A DNA stretch of 64,000 nt, taken from assembly GCA_021927905.1 (NCBI GenBank), contig BLLK01000069.1, positions 1,674,001 to 1,738,000 of the forward strand, in the 5' to 3' direction. The stretch is from Chaetoceros tenuissimus. Taxonomy: Eukaryota > Bacillariophyta > Thalassiosirophyceae > Chaetocerotales > Chaetocerotaceae. The translations under genes and the position numbers were made by a program. Positions 10,722 to 20,581 of the stretch are shown in pieces. Position 1 is the stretch's first letter. Each line of letters begins with the position of its first letter. The notes under the pieces are model-generated. The model saw only the letters and a program-made list of their open reading frames with translations, did not search any database and was not told the DNA's origin.

Positions 10722-11999
10722 TTATTGCGAGAGCAAAACAACATGCTGATTTTCTAGTTTGAAACCCCAATTCTCGAGTCGATAAACAACAAGCGGAGGA
10801 TACATACCAACCTGCAATGCCTTCCCTTCTACAATCCATCTCCAAGTTAAACCTTCAGGATGATGCATATCATTTTCTTCTGGATCGTCCATCCTGAAAG
10901 CAAAATTTTTTGCCTCTTCTTCAAAATAGCAAGTGCAGTGATAATGAAGTGAAATCGCTGGACGACCAAAAACTGTATCATCATCTTCATGAATAACTTT
11001 GAAGTTCATCAAAAATCCCTTTGTTGTTAATAATTCATCCAGCAAAATGAAATTCCTCCTTGCATCCACGATTGAAGACATGAAACTACCAAACCACAAC
11101 TGTCGAAAGCCTGTATTGATTTCCCTCTCCTGATCATTCATAAGTTGAAGAATAGTATTCTGCATATCCCTTTTTTCCAAACTATTGGCAAGTAGCAAGT
11201 CTCTCACTTCTTGCTTTCCTAATGGCCTCTCTGCAAAAAATAGTTTGACATCTCGAGTTGACATGGAATGGATCACCTCAGGCGTGACAAATGTCCTCCA
11301 ATATGGTGCAATCACATGTCCTTTTCTTAAATAAGGCATGCCAACTTTATCTTTCCATAAAAGTATACACTGCTCTTTCCATAATGAATCAGATCGAGAA
11401 GTCTCATATAAAAACTTGCTCACTGTAGATGCCGAAATGAGATCTTCATAGGTTACGTATGATAAAATACAATGCAAAAGGCCATATGTGTAAAATACTT
11501 TTGAAACTGGATAATTGTAACCATCTATTTCATCACAGTCCATCATATTTCGATGTCTTTCTCCCAGTCGTTGTTTCTTGTTCTGCAAAGAAATCGAACA
11601 ATTGTTTCGAGTATGATGTCTATGTTTTTGCTGTTGACTTAAACGATGATCGTAGCGAAAGACAAAATTATTATGCAAGGTTACGAATCCTCTTCTAGAG
11701 TTTACAAATACAAATCTTAGCGGCAAGACTTCCCTCGTTCTTGGCCAATTATTAGATCCATAAAGAATGATCCAAGATTGAGATTCTGGTGAATGATGTT
11801 CAAATGGGACTAAAGAAAATGCTTCGTCTGCGTCCTGGTTATCTTTCAAATATATTGTCAAGGCTGAATCTTCTGTTTTAATATTATTATTTGGATGTAA
11901 TTGTACTGACATGTGTTCTCTATTATATAGAATTCTATGATATATATGGTGACGTTGGATGTGATATGAATGTGATTGCATCAAAGAGCCTTCAGGCAT
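10722..11999 (-). CDS. F-box-like protein
   Basis: One exon, up to 425 residues. An F-box-like motif lies at about residues 170-215 (HCILSYVTYEDLISASTVS followed by SLWKEQC). Such motifs bind Skp1 and place the protein in an SCF ubiquitin ligase. The C-terminal half, with many aromatic residues (WIVEGKALQVGMYPPLVVY), is probably the substrate-binding part but matches no repeat I know. The first 150 residues are His- and Asn-rich and less convincing. A start at the MMDCDEIDG methionine (11546) would leave a typical F-box protein. It ends 108 bp from the convergent gene at 10613 and is divergent from a second F-box gene only 274 bp away. Confidence 0.65.
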   Translation of the reverse strand: MPEGSLMQSHSYHIQRHHIYHRILYNREHMSVQLHPNNNIKTEDSALTIYLKDNQDADEAFSLVPFEHHSPESQSWIILYGSNNWPRTREVLPLRFVFVNSRRGFVTLHNNFVFRYDHRLSQQQKHRHHTRNNCSISLQNKKQRLGERHRNMMDCDEIDGYNYPVSKVFYTYGLLHCILSYVTYEDLISASTVSKFLYETSRSDSLWKEQCILLWKDKVGMPYLRKGHVIAPYWRTFVTPEVIHSMSTRDVKLFFAERPLGKQEVRDLLLANSLEKRDMQNTILQLMNDQEREINTGFRQLWFGSFMSSIVDARRNFILLDELLTTKGFLMNFKVIHEDDDTVFGRPAISLHYHCTCYFEEEAKNFAFRMDDPEENDMHHPEGLTWRWIVEGKALQVGMYPPLVVYRLENWGFKLENQHVVLLSQ

Positions 12000-12273
12000 T
12001 CTCTGATAGATCTTCTTTTTTCAATGACATTGAGAATTTTCATTGACACCCTGTGTCCAAGCGATAGCGCTGTGTCAATCAATAAAAAGGCTCTTTTGAC
12101 ACTTTATTACTTCCAGCGCGTCTTCTGTCGCGAACAGTGGAACCATTGAGAGGAAAAGCATTGCGCAAAATTCCGATCTTCATCTTTACGATACCCAGCC
12201 TAGTCTATTGCATTGCATTGCGACTGAAACGATCATATTCATAGTGAAACCCAGCAACTACACCTAGAAAGAT
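12000..12273. promoter_or_regulatory. Short bidirectional promoter region between two F-box genes
   Basis: Only 274 bp separate the start codons of two divergently transcribed F-box-type genes, so both promoters and both 5' UTRs must fit here. No clear TATA box is visible. Co-regulation is inference. Confidence 0.45.
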
Positions 12274-14814
12274 ATGAAAGGCCTTCAAGAGAAAAGTAAA
12301 ACGAGCATCACGATTTCACCCTCAAGAGCCTCAAGAGGGAAGAGGTTCCTGGAAGAAACTTCCAACGAAGTCCTGGAGCAGATCCTCTCATATCTCAGCT
12401 TTCACTCAGCTGTGCAATTCTCAACATGCATCAGTCGTTCCATTAGATCTAGGATTGGCGTTGATAGGTATTCATCCAGCATAGATATGAACACCAGAGT
12501 GCGTAATCTATCCTTGTCAGAACATGATTCTCGTTGCTTTGATGAAATGTGGAAAGAAATGTTTTTCCGTCATTTGTTCGCACCTGCTCCGAAGCACAAG
12601 GAACATTCCAATGGAGGATACTATATTCAAGAATGTAGAAAAAGACGAAGGCTTTTGAATAATCTTACCCGCGAAAATGATCATGTCAAGTCATACAAGA
12701 GAAGACGGCAAAATTCATCCTCTACGAATGCAAATAAAACTGAAAGTTTGATCAAATGCATTGGTCATAGCAATGGCATGAACAGTAGTAGACATGATTG
12801 GTGGAGTCCTGTACAGTCATGTTTTTCTATACCAAATGATTGCTTCAAGTTCATACCGGTTCATGCTCAAATGTCTTCTGGCAATATTCAAGTGCTTCAT
12901 CAAAATGACGATATGCCTCCCGTTGATTTTACATGTACATCATATTTGTTGACTTCTCCAAGTACTGGAGGCGAATTTGTACTCTTGAATCCAATCAGTG
13001 GTGAAATTGTTGTATACAATGATGTAAAAGACCTTGTATCAACGTCCAAAGAACAAAGTGAAGGTAATATTCGGCAAGAATTATTTCAATCCATTTTTGG
13101 AAGAGGCGATTCTGCTACTGCTCAGGCATCCATTGTTTCAAGTCAGGCAAATGACAGTAGCAATGGGCATAGTCAAAGTCATGCGAGAAACAGACAAGAA
13201 ACTTTATTTAGTGTACAAAACTATTTCAACCTCAATGTTGCTGACTACTTTGGACGGAACGATGATAGAAATGAAAATCGTAATGGGTTCCAAGCTGCCC
13301 TATCGAGAGACGACGAGATTGTAGTTGAATGGCTAGGAATCGACTCCCATTGTATATATGATACACAGTCACCTTCAACTCTCACTGGTAATGCAATTGT
13401 GGCAGCTAGAGAATTGACAGTGCACAGAGAAGAAAATGCGCAGAATTTTCCAGCCGACCTGAGGCAGACAGACGAAAAGACTTGTACAGAACTAATCATG
13501 TGGAAGAAGATGGTTGGAGAAGAAGATTATGCATCAAATAAGTTCCTATGTAGAGTACAAGGTTCACCCTATTATATGGATACCTGTCCTTGTAAAGACA
13601 TCGCATTCATTTCTCTTGAATCTGGAAACTGTTACGATCAAGCCTACGAGAGTTCTCCTACTTTCATTATCAAATCACAATCGGATGACCACATTGACCA
13701 CGATTCTAATCTTGAAGACCAGACTTTAGGTTACAAAAGAAGTAGAAATATTCACATCTTTCCTTTGATGCATGAAGGTGATGTCGAGAGTAGAAACAAG
13801 AATTTCTATCCTTCTACTTACAAAACAATTCGATGTAATCGTCCAGTGAGTGCTTTTTGCTTTGACTCCAGGGATAACAACCTGATTGTAGGTACAGAAG
13901 GGGGTAAACTTGAGATATGGAATTACGGCGAGACTATCGAAAGAGTACAATTGATTGATGCCGTTGATATTCTACTAAAGACAAATCTCAATAGTGGTAC
14001 TGAAACGCCCATTCGAAACGGAGATTACACGATTGCCACTTCTGAAAGTGATGCAGATGCCGCATCCCTCACTGATGACATTATGATGAGCAATTTCACG
14101 AAGGAAGAGGAAGAATTTAGTAGAATAAGAGCCGTCTCATTTGCGTCAGCTCTTGATCACTTCAACGATTCCTTGGCAAACGAAGAGTCTTCAGAAAGCG
14201 ATGAATTCCATGATAGCGACAGTTCCTCAGATGAAGATGAAGATGCACTGTCAATTTTCTCTCAGTGTAATCCACGTCGTGCAGTAAGTCAAATTATACT
14301 TCCAAATCACTCAACTGCAAGGAAGACAGGATTTGTGACCATGCAACACGATAGAAGTGAGGGCACATCTCTTACTCTTTGGCAATACAACAAAACCACG
14401 TCTCAGTTTGAAATGTCTTCAATCATCAACCTACCTCTTTCACCTCAGCGACGACCTCAAGTATCGTTTGATGGGAAGCGATTGGTGGTCTTTGGTCAAG
14501 ATCATATTGGCTTGATTGTACTGGTTTATAGGGTCTTTAGTTTTGGAGAAGATAATCACATTGATTTAGGAATTAGTAACGCGATACCACAAGAAACGTC
14601 AGGAGGAGTAATATCCATCAACAGCAAAAACACGGTTGTCTATAGCAATCGCATCCGTCATATAAGCCTCGGTGGTATTGAATACTATGACAGCATTTTT
14701 TTGACCATGAATGAGAGATACATCATTCTCAATACCAAGTCAGGCGATCTAGGAAGTGTCTCCAATGCAAGTACAATGAATGATGGACTTCTTATGATCG
14801 ACTTGGAGTTTTAG
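12274..14814 (+). CDS. F-box protein with a possible degenerate WD/beta-propeller region, 846 residues
   Basis: Single exon. An N-terminal F-box spans about residues 28-70 (EVLEQILSYLSFHSAVQFS), with a downstream DEMWKEMFFRHLF that matches the usual end of the F-box region. A nuclear-type basic stretch follows (KSYKRRRQ). The C-terminal half contains at least one convincing WD-like blade (VSAFCFDSRDNNLIVGTEGG then KLEIWNYG, about residues 525-560) and further beta-rich stretches ending GLLMIDLEF, split by an acidic Ser/Asp insert (about 645-670). By family knowledge this would be an SCF substrate receptor; the substrate is unknown. A tandem divergent F-box neighbour lies at 10722-11999. Confidence 0.65.
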   Translation: MKGLQEKSKTSITISPSRASRGKRFLEETSNEVLEQILSYLSFHSAVQFSTCISRSIRSRIGVDRYSSSIDMNTRVRNLSLSEHDSRCFDEMWKEMFFRHLFAPAPKHKEHSNGGYYIQECRKRRRLLNNLTRENDHVKSYKRRRQNSSSTNANKTESLIKCIGHSNGMNSSRHDWWSPVQSCFSIPNDCFKFIPVHAQMSSGNIQVLHQNDDMPPVDFTCTSYLLTSPSTGGEFVLLNPISGEIVVYNDVKDLVSTSKEQSEGNIRQELFQSIFGRGDSATAQASIVSSQANDSSNGHSQSHARNRQETLFSVQNYFNLNVADYFGRNDDRNENRNGFQAALSRDDEIVVEWLGIDSHCIYDTQSPSTLTGNAIVAARELTVHREENAQNFPADLRQTDEKTCTELIMWKKMVGEEDYASNKFLCRVQGSPYYMDTCPCKDIAFISLESGNCYDQAYESSPTFIIKSQSDDHIDHDSNLEDQTLGYKRSRNIHIFPLMHEGDVESRNKNFYPSTYKTIRCNRPVSAFCFDSRDNNLIVGTEGGKLEIWNYGETIERVQLIDAVDILLKTNLNSGTETPIRNGDYTIATSESDADAASLTDDIMMSNFTKEEEEFSRIRAVSFASALDHFNDSLANEESSESDEFHDSDSSSDEDEDALSIFSQCNPRRAVSQIILPNHSTARKTGFVTMQHDRSEGTSLTLWQYNKTTSQFEMSSIINLPLSPQRRPQVSFDGKRLVVFGQDHIGLIVLVYRVFSFGEDNHIDLGISNAIPQETSGGVISINSKNTVVYSNRIRHISLGGIEYYDSIFLTMNERYIILNTKSGDLGSVSNASTMNDGLLMIDLEF

Positions 14815-14852
14815 ATAGAGATGTAAAAGTAAAATTCTGTATATGAAAGTTT

Positions 14853-15130
14853 GCAGTTCCTGTTAAAGAAGCTAATACCAGAAGTGGAACATGATTGTTA
14901 TTTCATGATGGTCAGTAAAGCTCGCGGTTTGCAACTACGAGTAGTATTTGCAAAATTTGACTCTATTCAATTGACTCATTGCGGGCATCTGCAGAACTTT
15001 CGGATAATTGGCTCATCCAACCATCGAAGCTATACACTAACATCATTGCATAAGACCTGTGCCTCCTCGGACAGCCCATCTATAGAAATTGTGCAAGGAA
15101 GACATCAGTGCGTTGCATATGATGCAGTGA
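14853..15130 (+). pseudogene. Degenerate partial copy of MSH6 (relic of the segment before the ATPase exon)
   Basis: This stretch aligns with the end of the second MSH6 exon (about 21450-21725, minus strand). Matches include GGAACATG, TTTCATGATG/GTCATGATG, GGTAAAGC-like, AAATTTGACTC, GGGCATCTGCAG, and an almost exact run from GACAGCCCATCTATAGAAAT to GAAGACATC. In protein terms FAKFDS and [11 protein letters not shown] are kept. The copy has a 6-nt insertion at CAACTA, several deletions in the middle, and no mismatch-binding or ATPase domain. A 95-codon frame happens to stay open (14851-15138), but it starts and ends inside the homology. I call it a pseudogene. It lies on the opposite strand 6 kb from the intact gene, so it is an inverted duplicate. 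No MSH6 intron falls in the copied part, so DNA and RNA routes cannot be told apart. Confidence 0.85.
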
Positions 15131-15385
15131 CAATGTAGACAATCGCTATAGTTATTTGTCTCTTTTAGTTATGCACTCTCGTCACATGATGGAACATTAA
15201 CTTCTGAATATTAGATACATGATATTTGCGAATTAAAGTTTGATTGAATCATGCTAGAAATATCTGTATTGTGATTTCAAATGTCATCAATGAGTGTTTG
15301 TAATATTTTTGGAAAGTAGTACCTTATTGCTTAACTAGAAAATAGGCTGAACTAATATTTAATGGACAAAAGCTTCCAAACAAAT

Positions 15386-18300
15386 TCAACGGGATGCGAT
15401 CTTGATAGCTCCCTGAGTTAAACGATTCATCGGTTTCTTTGGGGCAAGTGACGTCATAATTTGCTGCAGGGTAGCAAGCTGGTGAATTGTCATTTCCTGT
15501 CTTTGCGCTGCTAGATATGCCTTCATACGAAAGAGTTCTAGAATTAGACGAGGGTTTCTTCCTTCTAATTTCTCAATATCTTCTTGCTTGAGTTGCCACA
15601 ATCGCATTGGGCTACATGCAATATGTTCACCACTATTGGCGAGTTGTGAAATAGAACCGATAGCACCAATAACTGATCCTGGCTTGAGTCGGGCCAAACG
15701 AAGAGATCTTGTTTCCATGGTGCTACGACTATTACCTGTATTTTTGAGCAAGTAAGCTTCTCTTCCCATTGTTGCAGTGCGAGGTTGTAATTCTGACAGA
15801 GACATGTTGCTACTACCACCATGCCTCATATCAAAAGTTTTCATATGCAAACTTTTCCGGGTGGTTGTTTGATTAGAATCACGTTCCACCTTCATCATTC
15901 CAAATTCGATAAAGTACAGATCATCCCTTTCACTCTCTGGTTTGGGTGTGCCGTCTTCATAATGGAAAAGTGATTCACCAGCTTGGAGTTCAATGGGAGT
16001 AGTATGATATCGCAATTCCGCTAGAGTGCTGAGCGTATCCAGTCCATGCTATTACGTAAAATAGTATTAGAATGAGGACAAACAAGTAAAAAGATACACT
16101 GATCTAGGAGCTTGATGACACTTACCTGATTGTCTATTTCCTTTAGAGCATACAGAAATCCATCATCTGCATTACTGTTGGAGCGAATCCTTGAATTTCT
16201 CAATTCTTTTTGTTCCAAACTAGACATCTTTTTCAGAAGAGCGTCCTCGGCATAACATAAAGCATCCTCAAGATTATTTGAAAATCTCAGATATGAATTT
16301 GCTGAAGTTTTATCAGACGTAGGTTTTAAACCAACTAGAGTAAATTGATATCTCAACCTTGGACTCACACCAGTGAACATAACACGACATTTGTTTCGAA
16401 AGCATATTTGAAGTATTTCCGCAAAAATATCCACCGACGAAACCTCTAAACCACTGACCAAAGTCATATCAATTATCAGATATTTCGGAAGTGGAGGTAG
16501 GGGATAAGTCAAATTCTTCACAACATTTTCAGGTAGGTCTTCAAACATAGAGCTTACATATCCAAGGCAGGAATTAGCATTGCCAAAAAATATGTATGAT
16601 TGAAGAACCAGAATCTGGATAAGATCACCATTTTGGTCTAGCCACGCTGAATCATCAGAGTTTCTTTCGGTTGTTGAATGAATCATCAAACCATTAGTAA
16701 TGTATTTCACAACACCCGTTTTGTTCATTGTTCGGACAAAAAGGAAAGTTGAAAAAATAAGCCCTACACCAACAGACTGAAGACTTCCCATTAAAAACGT
16801 ACAGATGATAATCACTGGAATCACTATGAAGTCACTTTTAGTGGCTATCTTCTTGTAAGAAAGAAAGAACCAAGACTCAACCATTTCCAATGCTGTGACA
16901 AATATTAACGAGCTGAAGACAGTCTTGGGGATGTATCCAACAATATCAAATTGTGTCACATAGAATAGTGCAAGAAATAAAATACTGCCATATTGAACTG
17001 CAGCCCCTTCGTATCCTAGTTTGAAGAGTGTTCCACCTAGTGCAATAGAAGGAAGACAGGCAAATCCACCACTCGCGCCATTCAAAATGAGAGCATGACC
17101 ATAACTTGTGAAGAGATCAGTCATCGAGTTGGTCTGGGATGTAGAAGCGTTTGAGTTTTCAACGTCGTTCAAATCATCTTCCCAAAATTGCTCATTATTT
17201 TCTTCATTTGAATGTTCAGCAGCAACTGATAGCTGTTCCTCTTTCCATTTAGATAATGCATTCGAATTCTTCCGTAAAGCTAGGGCATGGATGGTACAAC
17301 GGAGAAAGTATATCAACACCATTGAAGCAAGTGGTGGCAAAGCACACACTGCAGCTGGTAGATATAGCTTCCCTTGCACAATGCCTACTAAGAAGCCAAA
17401 AGGATTTGGTGCCTCCCAATGAATCGCATTAACGTTAGTCCAAGACCATTCAACTTTAAAGTCGTGTTGACTATAGAACCATCCTTCTCTTCTAGCATCT
17501 TCAAGAGAAGTGTTTGTCAAAATCATAATGAGATAAACTATCGGCATGGGAATGACTGAAAGCAGTGGTACTAAGCCACGATATCGTTTTCCAATCGAAA
17601 AAATAAAGACACCAGTAAAGATGCTACCAATGTGATGCTTCAAACAATGCAACATCTTCACTGTATCACCACTAAATAAGACATGCCAAACATTCTCGCC
17701 AGTATCAATCGAGAATGACAGTGTCCATAACAGAACACCGACGCTCGAAAAGAAACCACAGAGAACTGGATACGGGAGATAGCTTGACATATTGACGATT
17801 TTGTACTTTGTTCCAACCAAAACCAAAAGGCCAGTAAGAGCAAGAGACACGGCTGTAAGAAATCCAAATGTGGTCAAGAATATCTCATCATCATGATCCA
17901 ATCCATCTTCAACTAACTTTTTGTCTACAGCTGCAGCTATTGCCGCAAAGAAGGGCGCCGGAAAACAATCAAGTGATGGATAAACTGTTGCATAGTTTCC
18001 ACTCAACAAGTGTATGAATAATGAACCTGCTATAATGACTCCAGCACTTGACTGCCGAAGCATTACTCCCAAGGCTGGTTTGTGGCTATAAGGTCTGTGT
18101 ATACTAGCTGCCTGTGCTAGACTGAAAACAATATGGAACAATAGAAAAATGATGGATCCAACAACACAAGAAGATATTTGTTTCATGTTTGATGAAATTT
18201 GTGAAATTACACTCTTCCCTTTTTCTTTCTGTAGGTTTCTACTAGACGAATTTTCATCTTTGATTGGTGGAAGAAAGAATGATGTAGATGATACTGATCT

Positions 18301-18798
18301 TCCACTTTGCTCATTACTTTTCACAACAGTGTCATAGCTGGAACTTTGTTGACCACGACCTGCGAGAAGACTAGTCATTTCATTTCCATAGCTGGAATAG
18401 GCAGAAGATTTACCATCATCATCATCTGTTACCTTGGAATGGCGTGAATTAGTCAATCTCTCTGTTGTCTGTCTATGCAATTCTGGCTTAACAATATTAC
18501 TGAGATAATCATTAGCATTGATGGTTTCCAATCTACTACTGCTCTTTGATGGTGATTGAGGAGGAGAGGAGAAAAGCGACATTAAAGAAGACGCATTGCT
18601 TTGAGCTAATTTGTCGTCATTACTTGAGCTTGTTACAACATTTTCTTCCTCATTTTTATCTGTATCACTTTCAGCTAAAGAAGATAAAGATATGTTGTCG
18701 TCATCTTCATCTGAATAACTGACATTACTATCATTGTCATCCATCTCTTCCCTCCTAGCTTTCGACTTTGCAATGAGAGGATCTGTGTCTTCTCCCAT
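15386..18798 (-). CDS. SulP/SLC26-type transporter with STAS and cyclic-nucleotide-binding-like domains
   Basis: Exon 1 is 18798-16126 and exon 2 is 16048-15386, with a 77-bp intron (gtaagtgtca to cgtaatag, phase 0); 1111 residues. An acidic Ser-rich cytosolic N-terminus of about 210 residues precedes 10-12 membrane segments (first VVGSIIFLLFHIVFSLAQAA). A STAS domain follows (YLIIDMTLVSGLEVSSVDIF). Exon 2 adds a cNMP-like fold (TPIELQAGESLFHYEDGTP, LYFIEFGMMKVERD, LKPGSVIGAIGS, then RLWQLKQEDIEKLE). This order matches the fungal Ygr125w/Vsb1-type SulP proteins, placed at the vacuole in yeast. The substrate is not readable from sequence. The cNMP pocket lacks an obvious phosphate-binding Arg motif, so ligand binding is doubtful. 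Confidence 0.8.
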
Positions 18799-19190
18799 AT
18801 TTTATATACTGATTAAAAGACACTCACAAATTGACTTTATGTTGCATACTTCGATGCAAAGATTTCAGATTTTGATGAAGCCTTCATGAAGTCGAAGTCG
18901 AAAGAAAAAAATGAGAAAATTCTATGTAGAAGAGAGCGTGAGAAGTTGGGTTCTTTTTTCAGGAGTACGTACCCGAAGTTCCTCGTTCTTTCCTTCTCTT
19001 TCTATTTCATTTTTCAAGAAAAGAAAGAGAACGTTTTGGAGGTCATTCTTTGAAGAAAAGGGCAACCGACTTTTCGAGCCGACCACATGAAAGCCAACCA
19101 AAAAACAGTGACGAAGAAAGTGAAGATTCAATCGAACTATAATAGAAAACAACTTATTCACTTATAAATTTCTCTTGACTGAACATAGCA
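18799..19190. other. Divergent intergenic region, 392 bp
   Basis: Shared 5' region of the SulP gene (minus) and MTD1 (plus). It contains the palindrome GTACGTAC at 18965-18972 and A/G-rich runs around 19000-19060. No gene is seen. Confidence 0.4.
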
Positions 19191-20471
19191 ATGCTTCGAC
19201 CGTCGTCGTCAATTCCATTGTTTAGGCAACGAATATGGCGTAAATATTTTGAATCTTTCCAAAACAAGACGATAGCCAAAAGACACAAGTCAAGTGCATG
19301 TTCTTTACAAGACGGAACAATAATAGAAGAATATGATCCCTTTATAGACAAACCCATGGAAATTGTAAGAGAGGTATCAGAAGAAATAAGAGCATCAGTG
19401 AGAAACTATACTGAAACCAACGAATTGAATTTGGTGGCTATAACTGCCTCAAGGAGATATGATGAAGACGGCAAATGTACAGATGTTGACCACGGTTCAG
19501 ATACATATTCTGAATGGATCAGTAAGACTTGCGAACATGATGGTATTAACTACGAGACATGGAGAGTAGCTGGTGGCCTCGATAACACATCTCAGCAGGT
19601 TCAAAGCCTCATTGAAAGAGCAAATGATTTCAACCATGTCCACGGTATCCTTGTATACTATCCATTGTATAACAAACCTTACATACTTGGTATGAAAGAT
19701 GGTGAATGGTCAGCAAGCACCCAACAGGATAGAATTAATGCTGGCTATGAAAATATACTGCAAGAGATTAGGCGGAAATGTCAAGGTTTGACTTACAAAA
19801 CAAAAGATGACTACTTCAGGGACTTGGTGCATCCATCAAAAGATGTCGAAGGCTTGTGTCATTCTTATCATAGCAGAAAGCAGTTTCGAAACCAAGCACT
19901 TTATGTGGACAAGTACGATGGCATATCGGACAATGAAACTGACTATTTTCAAAATGATACAATTTTTCCATGTACAGCATTGTCCGTTGTTCGCATATTG
20001 AAGAGATGTTTAAATGAAAAGCAATTCGATCCAAGTAAACCCATTGGTAGAAGAATGGAAGGGACTACATTTACAATCATCAATAGATCACAGATTCTAG
20101 GAAGGCCATTGGCTTCATTACTCGCTAATGATGGTGCCACAGTATACTCTGTTGATGAAAGCTCCATCGTTAAAATATCGCATGGCAACATGCTCAATAG
20201 ATGTTCAAAAGTCAATGATTCAGTGCAAAAGTGCATAGAAGATAGCTCAGTTATTATTTCTGGAGTTCCTTGCTCAGACTTTAAAGTTCCAACTTCATGG
20301 ATACAACGAAACTCTACTTTTATTAATGTTGCATCAGAACCTAATGTCGACGAAGACAGTCTCCGCAAAGTCGAAGGGGTACAATATGTTTCAGCTGTAG
20401 GAAAGGTGACTGTAGCCCTTCTTGAGCACAATTTGGTCGAGCTCCATAATAAGTTCCATAATCTACAATGA
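19191..20471 (+). CDS. MTD1: NAD-dependent 5,10-methylenetetrahydrofolate dehydrogenase, MTD1 type
   Basis: Single exon of 426 residues starting at ATG 19191. It oxidises methylene-THF to methenyl-THF in one-carbon metabolism. Family signatures: HGILVYYPLYNKP (about residue 152), the substrate-side FPCTALSVVRILKR (about 262), and the Rossmann region IINRSQILGRPLASLLANDG (about 300) with DGATVYSVDESS, then VINVAS-like and VSAVGKVTVALLEHN. The long form and GILVYYP motif fit the monofunctional yeast MTD1 group rather than bacterial-type FolD. About 35 residues precede the conserved core; they are rich in Arg and Ser (MLRPSSSIPLFRQRIWRKYF) and look like a mitochondrial presequence, which is inference. 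It runs convergent to MSH6, 110 bp apart. Confidence 0.85.
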   Translation: MLRPSSSIPLFRQRIWRKYFESFQNKTIAKRHKSSACSLQDGTIIEEYDPFIDKPMEIVREVSEEIRASVRNYTETNELNLVAITASRRYDEDGKCTDVDHGSDTYSEWISKTCEHDGINYETWRVAGGLDNTSQQVQSLIERANDFNHVHGILVYYPLYNKPYILGMKDGEWSASTQQDRINAGYENILQEIRRKCQGLTYKTKDDYFRDLVHPSKDVEGLCHSYHSRKQFRNQALYVDKYDGISDNETDYFQNDTIFPCTALSVVRILKRCLNEKQFDPSKPIGRRMEGTTFTIINRSQILGRPLASLLANDGATVYSVDESSIVKISHGNMLNRCSKVNDSVQKCIEDSSVIISGVPCSDFKVPTSWIQRNSTFINVASEPNVDEDSLRKVEGVQYVSAVGKVTVALLEHNLVELHNKFHNLQ

Positions 20472-20581
20472 TAATGATGAATCTAGGTCTTCATTTGAAT
20501 TGCGAAGTAGTAGTAAGAGTAAATTTAATCAGACTATTTATGCACAACTATTTTATATGTCATATTCATAGAGACAAATGA

